NCBI RefSeq assembly: GCF_002891295.1
Contig: NZ_LGUI01000010.1
Location: 124,001-188,000, forward strand
Direction of reading: 5' to 3'
DNA from: Streptomyces eurocidicus
GTDB taxonomy: Bacteria; Actinomycetota; Actinomycetes; Streptomycetales; Streptomycetaceae
DNA: 64,000 bases
Shown here: piece by piece, positions 61,134-64,000 of the stretch
Numbering within the stretch: the stretch's first letter is position 1
How the letters are laid out: every line of letters begins with the position of its first letter
Program-made: the position numbers and the translations under genes
The notes under the pieces: model-generated
Told to the model about the DNA's origin: nothing
What the model saw: the letters and a program-made list of their open reading frames with translations, nothing else
Database searches by the model: none

Positions 61134-61946
61134 TCACCACTCCTGCCCCCAAAAGCCCCCATCACGGTATTCCCCGGCGCATTCCTCCAGCCCCCGGTCC
61201 AGGGCCCCGCGCAGCTCCAGGCCGTCCCGCGCCACCGCGCCCACCACCACGGCCGGACCGGCCAGCGGCAGCAGCGCGGCGCCCCCGCCCAGCACCCGGG
61301 ACGCCATCGGGCGGGCCTCGAAGGCCGGGTCGACGAGGAGCAGTTGACCGGCCGCCCGGTGGCCGCCCAGCACCGCCCCGCCGTCCCATCCGGGCACCCC
61401 CGGCCCGTACGCCAGCTCCTGGTCGAGCAGGACCCGCCCGGCCCGGCGGACGGTCAGCCGGGACCGGAGCCGCCCCGGCTCCTCCCCCGCCCGCCCGAGG
61501 ATCTGCTCCTCCCGCAGCACCAGCCGGGCCGTCGGCGCGAGGTCGACCCGGGTGGTCGTCCGCAGATCGCTGCCGCGCGCGGAGATCAGCGGCTCCGGCA
61601 GCCAGCGCAGCGTGGCGCCTTCGCCGACCTCGATCCGGGTGTCGTACGTGGCCGGTTCCCCGGTGCGGCCCGGCAGGGCGAGGGTGGCGGCCGTGGTGGT
61701 GAAGGTCAGCGCGGTGCCGTCGCCCACCTCGGCGGTGAGGGCGAGCCGGTCGCCGCCGAGCGGTGCGCTCATCGCCCCGACCAGCGCGACCCGCGCCCCG
61801 GGCCCGTACGGCCGCAGCCTGCGCAGGGCGAACGGGCCCGCGCCGTCGAGGACGGGCAGCGCGGTGCCGCCCCGGCCGTCCGCGGCGGCGACGATCCGGG
61901 CGGTGGCCCGGACCCCGGCACCGGGGCGCGGGGCGGCGGCCGTCAC
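61134..61946 (-). CDS. ureD: Urease accessory protein UreD
   Basis: 270-residue UreD/UreH, a scaffold that with UreF and UreG loads nickel into urease. The RLRPYGPGARVALVG, GGDRLALTAEVGDGTALTFTTTAATLAL and WLPEPLISARGSDLRTTTRVDL segments are family-typical. GTG 61946 overlaps the ureG stop by 4 bases (GTGA), so this start is preferred to 61985. Last gene of the ureC-ureF-ureG-ureD series. Confidence 0.9.
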   Translation of the reverse strand: MTAAAPRPGAGVRATARIVAAADGRGGTALPVLDGAGPFALRRLRPYGPGARVALVGAMSAPLGGDRLALTAEVGDGTALTFTTTAATLALPGRTGEPATYDTRIEVGEGATLRWLPEPLISARGSDLRTTTRVDLAPTARLVLREEQILGRAGEEPGRLRSRLTVRRAGRVLLDQELAYGPGVPGWDGGAVLGGHRAAGQLLLVDPAFEARPMASRVLGGGAALLPLAGPAVVVGAVARDGLELRGALDRGLEECAGEYRDGGFWGQEW

Positions 61947-62635
61947 GGCCTGGCGGCCCAGTCCGCGAGCCGCGCGCGCACCCACTCGACCACGGGTGTC
62001 ACACCGCCCTCGGTGACGAGGGAGGTGAAGGCCACGGGCAGGTCGCCGCGCTGGGCCGCGGCGTCGCGCGCCATGCCGTCCAGGTCGGCGCCGACGTACG
62101 GGGCGAGGTCCGTCTTGTTGACGACGAGCAGGTCGGCGGTGGTGACGCCGGGGCCGCCCTTGCGGGGGATGTCGTCGCCGCCCGCGACGTCGATGACGAA
62201 GATCTGCGCGTCGACCAGGCCCTTGGAGAAGGTGGCCGTGAGGTTGTCGCCGCCGGACTCGACGAGGATCAGGTCCAGCGGGCCGACCGCGTCCTCCAGG
62301 TCCTCGACCGCTTCGAGGTTGGCGGAGATGTCGTCGCGGATCGCGGTGTGCGGGCAGGCCCCGGTCTCCACGGCGGTGATGCGCTCGGGCGGCAGGACGG
62401 CGTTGCGGAGCAGGAACTCGGCGTCCTCACGGGTGTAGATGTCATTGGTGACGACGGCGAGCGAGAGGCCGTCGCGCAGTTCGCGGCAGAGCGCGGCGAC
62501 GGTCGCGGTCTTGCCGGAGCCCACGGGCCCGCCGAGTCCGATGCGCAGGGCACGGCGGGTGCCGTCGGCGCGGTGGGGGTCGGCGGCGCTGTAGGTGTGC
62601 CGATGGGGGTAGCCGTCGGCGTGGTCGAGGTGCAC
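61943..62635 (-). CDS. ureG: Urease accessory GTPase UreG
   Basis: 230-residue nickel-dependent GTPase of urease maturation. Walker A GGPVGSGKTA, the metal-binding CPH motif in ETGACPHTAIRDD, and VNKTDLAPYVGADL specificity region are intact. The N-terminus is His-rich (HLDHADGYPHRHTY), common in nickel chaperones. GTG 62635 is chosen because GGAG lies 7 bases upstream; the alternative GTG 62695 adds a Pro-rich stretch. Confidence 0.93.
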   Translation of the reverse strand: MHLDHADGYPHRHTYSAADPHRADGTRRALRIGLGGPVGSGKTATVAALCRELRDGLSLAVVTNDIYTREDAEFLLRNAVLPPERITAVETGACPHTAIRDDISANLEAVEDLEDAVGPLDLILVESGGDNLTATFSKGLVDAQIFVIDVAGGDDIPRKGGPGVTTADLLVVNKTDLAPYVGADLDGMARDAAAQRGDLPVAFTSLVTEGGVTPVVEWVRARLADWAARP

Positions 62636-62713
62636 GGGGGTCTCCGGAGGGTCGGGGGTGCGGGGGTTCGAGGGTTCGGGGTCGGCGGGGGGCACGGGCG
62701 CCGCGCCCGCCCG

Positions 62714-63472
62714 TCACGAGGCGAAGAGCCGTACCGGCCAGGCCGCGTGCTGCTCCGCCATGATGTCCAGGAGCGGCGCCGAGGGTGCCGGGAGGGCGTC
62801 CGGGCCCTCGCTCAGGGCCCGTAGCGCGGCCTCGGCGGCCCGGGTCGCCACATGATCGAGTTCGGGTGCCAGGCGGGCCTGCGCGGCCGTCGCGTCGAAC
62901 GGGTCGAGGCCGAGCAGCCGTACGGCCGCCGTGGTGGAGCCGCTGACCGTCTCGTGGGCGGCGGCGAGCGCGGCGTCCAGCGGTCCGAGGCCGGCGGCGC
63001 GCGCGGCGAGGCCGAGGACGACCGGCTGGTGGGCGCCGCGCGGCCGGGCGGCGGCCAGGGCGTCCAGCTCGGGGGACGGCCAGGTGGCACGGGCGGCGCG
63101 CAGCAGCTGGCGGCCGAGCCTGCGGGCCGCGGCCCGCAGGGCGGGCGCGGGCGTGCGGGCGTCGGCGGCGGCGTCCAGGCCGAGCGGGTCGAGGCCGGCG
63201 GCCGCGGCGGCGGCGAGGGCCGCGGCCGTGAGCCCGGCGGTGTGCAGCCGCCCCCGGCAGAACTCCTCGAGCGTCCGGGCGTCATGGATCCGCCCGGCCT
63301 TGACGGCGGCCTCGGCGCCGCCGGAGTGCGCGTGACCGCCCGCGGGGAACCGGCCGTCCGCGAGGACGAGGAGCGCGGCGCGACTCCCGGCGGCCGCGGG
63401 GAAGCGGACCGGCGCCGGCCCGGGCACGGCGTTCAGGACACCGGGGGAAGCACTCGTCGGAACCACCCCCAT
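62714..63472 (-). CDS. ureF: Urease accessory protein UreF
   Basis: 252-residue all-helical UreF, which couples UreG GTP hydrolysis to nickel insertion. The signature LLVLADGRFPAGGHAHSGGAEAAVKAG (in parts: DGRFPAGGHAHSGG) starts near residue 35. The middle is very Ala-rich. The start overlaps the ureC stop by one base (TGATG). Confidence 0.9.
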   Translation of the reverse strand: MGVVPTSASPGVLNAVPGPAPVRFPAAAGSRAALLVLADGRFPAGGHAHSGGAEAAVKAGRIHDARTLEEFCRGRLHTAGLTAAALAAAAAAGLDPLGLDAAADARTPAPALRAAARRLGRQLLRAARATWPSPELDALAAARPRGAHQPVVLGLAARAAGLGPLDAALAAAHETVSGSTTAAVRLLGLDPFDATAAQARLAPELDHVATRAAEAALRALSEGPDALPAPSAPLLDIMAEQHAAWPVRLFAS

Positions 63473-64000
63473 CAGAAGAGGAAGTAACGCTGGGCCATGG
63501 GAAGTTCCGCCACGGGGTGCGGGTCGACGGGGTCACCGTCGACGGTGACCGTGAAGGTGTCGGGGTCCACCTCGACGCGCGGGCGGGCGTCGTTGTTGCG
63601 CATGTCGGCCTTGGTGAGGCCGCGGGTGGAGCGGATGGGGACGAACCGCTTGCCGAGGCCGAGCCGTTCGGGCAGGCCGTCGTCCAGGGCCCATTGGGTG
63701 GTGAAGTTCAGCGAGTTGGCGGCCGGGGCCCGGCCGAGGGCGCCGAACATGGGGCGCGGCAGCACCGGCTGCGGGGTGGGGATGGAGGCGTTGGCGTCGC
63801 CCATCTGCGCGTACGCGATCTGTCCGCCCTTGAGCACCAGCAGGGGGCGGACGCCGAAGAACGCCGGTTCCCACAGCACGAGGTCGGCGAGCTTGCCGGA
63901 CTCCACGGAGCCGATCTCGTGGTCGAGGCCCTGCGCGACGGCCGGGTTGATGGTGTATTTGGCGACATAGCGGCGCGCCCGTGTGTTGTCGGCCGGCCCG
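63472..64000 (-). CDS. ureC: Urease alpha subunit UreC, C-terminal part (cut by window end)
   Basis: The last ~175 residues of the catalytic nickel subunit of urease; the gene continues beyond 64000. Visible: KYTINPAVAQGLDHEIGSVESGKLADLVLWEPAFFGVRP (in parts: KYTINPA, GSVESGKLADLVLW), QMGDANASIPTPQP, and the end PMAQRYFLF. The active-site residues lie upstream, outside the window. Confidence 0.95.
   Translation of the reverse strand, partial: GPADNTRARRYVAKYTINPAVAQGLDHEIGSVESGKLADLVLWEPAFFGVRPLLVLKGGQIAYAQMGDANASIPTPQPVLPRPMFGALGRAPAANSLNFTTQWALDDGLPERLGLGKRFVPIRSTRGLTKADMRNNDARPRVEVDPDTFTVTVDGDPVDPHPVAELPMAQRYFLF

Overview
This is GC-rich actinomycete DNA, almost certainly from a Streptomyces chromosome. 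Third codon positions are nearly all G or C, and many genes start with GTG behind a strong Shine-Dalgarno sequence. Genus-typical genes are present: a secreted phospholipase D, the choP/choA cholesterol-oxidation pair, a subtilisin inhibitor, helR with its rifamycin element, and murT/gatD. No rRNA, tRNA, CRISPR array, transposase or phage gene was seen.

Region 1 (38-16529) is a RiPP biosynthetic cluster of the thiazole/oxazole (TOMM) type combined with a split LanB dehydratase. In order it encodes a leader-binding/E1-like scaffold, a YcaO cyclodehydratase, a SagB-type dehydrogenase (reading frame broken), a LanB glutamylation enzyme, a LanB elimination enzyme, a PqqD-M50 protease fusion, an ABC exporter pair and a second YcaO. 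Most genes overlap or nearly touch, so this looks like one operon. A 58-residue precursor lies convergently at 14972-15148. Its 21-residue core is Ser, Thr or Cys at every position except the last (Ala). An M20 peptidase is transcribed divergently from the precursor. No pyridine synthase is visible, so the predicted product is a linear, goadsporin-like azole/dehydroamino-acid peptide, or a thiopeptide whose cyclase lies upstream of the window. This cluster is the best candidate for an undescribed system.

Region 2 (16530-36249) is mixed accessory sequence: the RNA-polymerase recycling ATPase HelR behind a rifamycin-associated element, an acyl-CoA dehydrogenase, a PAP2 phosphatase, a mycothiol-dependent enzyme, secreted hydrolases (class C serine hydrolase, phospholipase D, tripeptidyl aminopeptidase, PAF-acetylhydrolase-like, DUF1023), a TPR protein with a polyprenyl synthase, a LysR regulator and a Tat-exported PIG-L deacetylase with a beta-propeller.

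Region 3 (36429-49105) is entirely on the minus strand: three tandem giant LuxR (LAL) regulators, a P450, a cholesterol oxidase and a type II thioesterase. This combination resembles the regulatory and tailoring edge of a polyene macrolide cluster, but there is no polyketide synthase here. One LAL gene carries a frameshift that fuses it in silico with its neighbour into one very long open frame.

Region 4 (49567-64000) is mostly housekeeping: a GNAT acetyltransferase, an acyl-CoA dehydrogenase with a divergent TetR, peptide deformylase, murT-gatD (lipid II amidation), pfkA, a CtaG-like cytochrome oxidase assembly protein plus a 52-residue membrane protein, a subtilisin inhibitor, a lipoprotein, a second tripeptidyl aminopeptidase and the urease genes ureC(partial)-ureF-ureG-ureD. 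Copies of a dispersed GC-rich repeat with a strong hairpin lie at about 20315, 31190, 36269 and 50390. Both frame breaks sit in G/C runs, so sequencing error must be excluded before reading them biologically.
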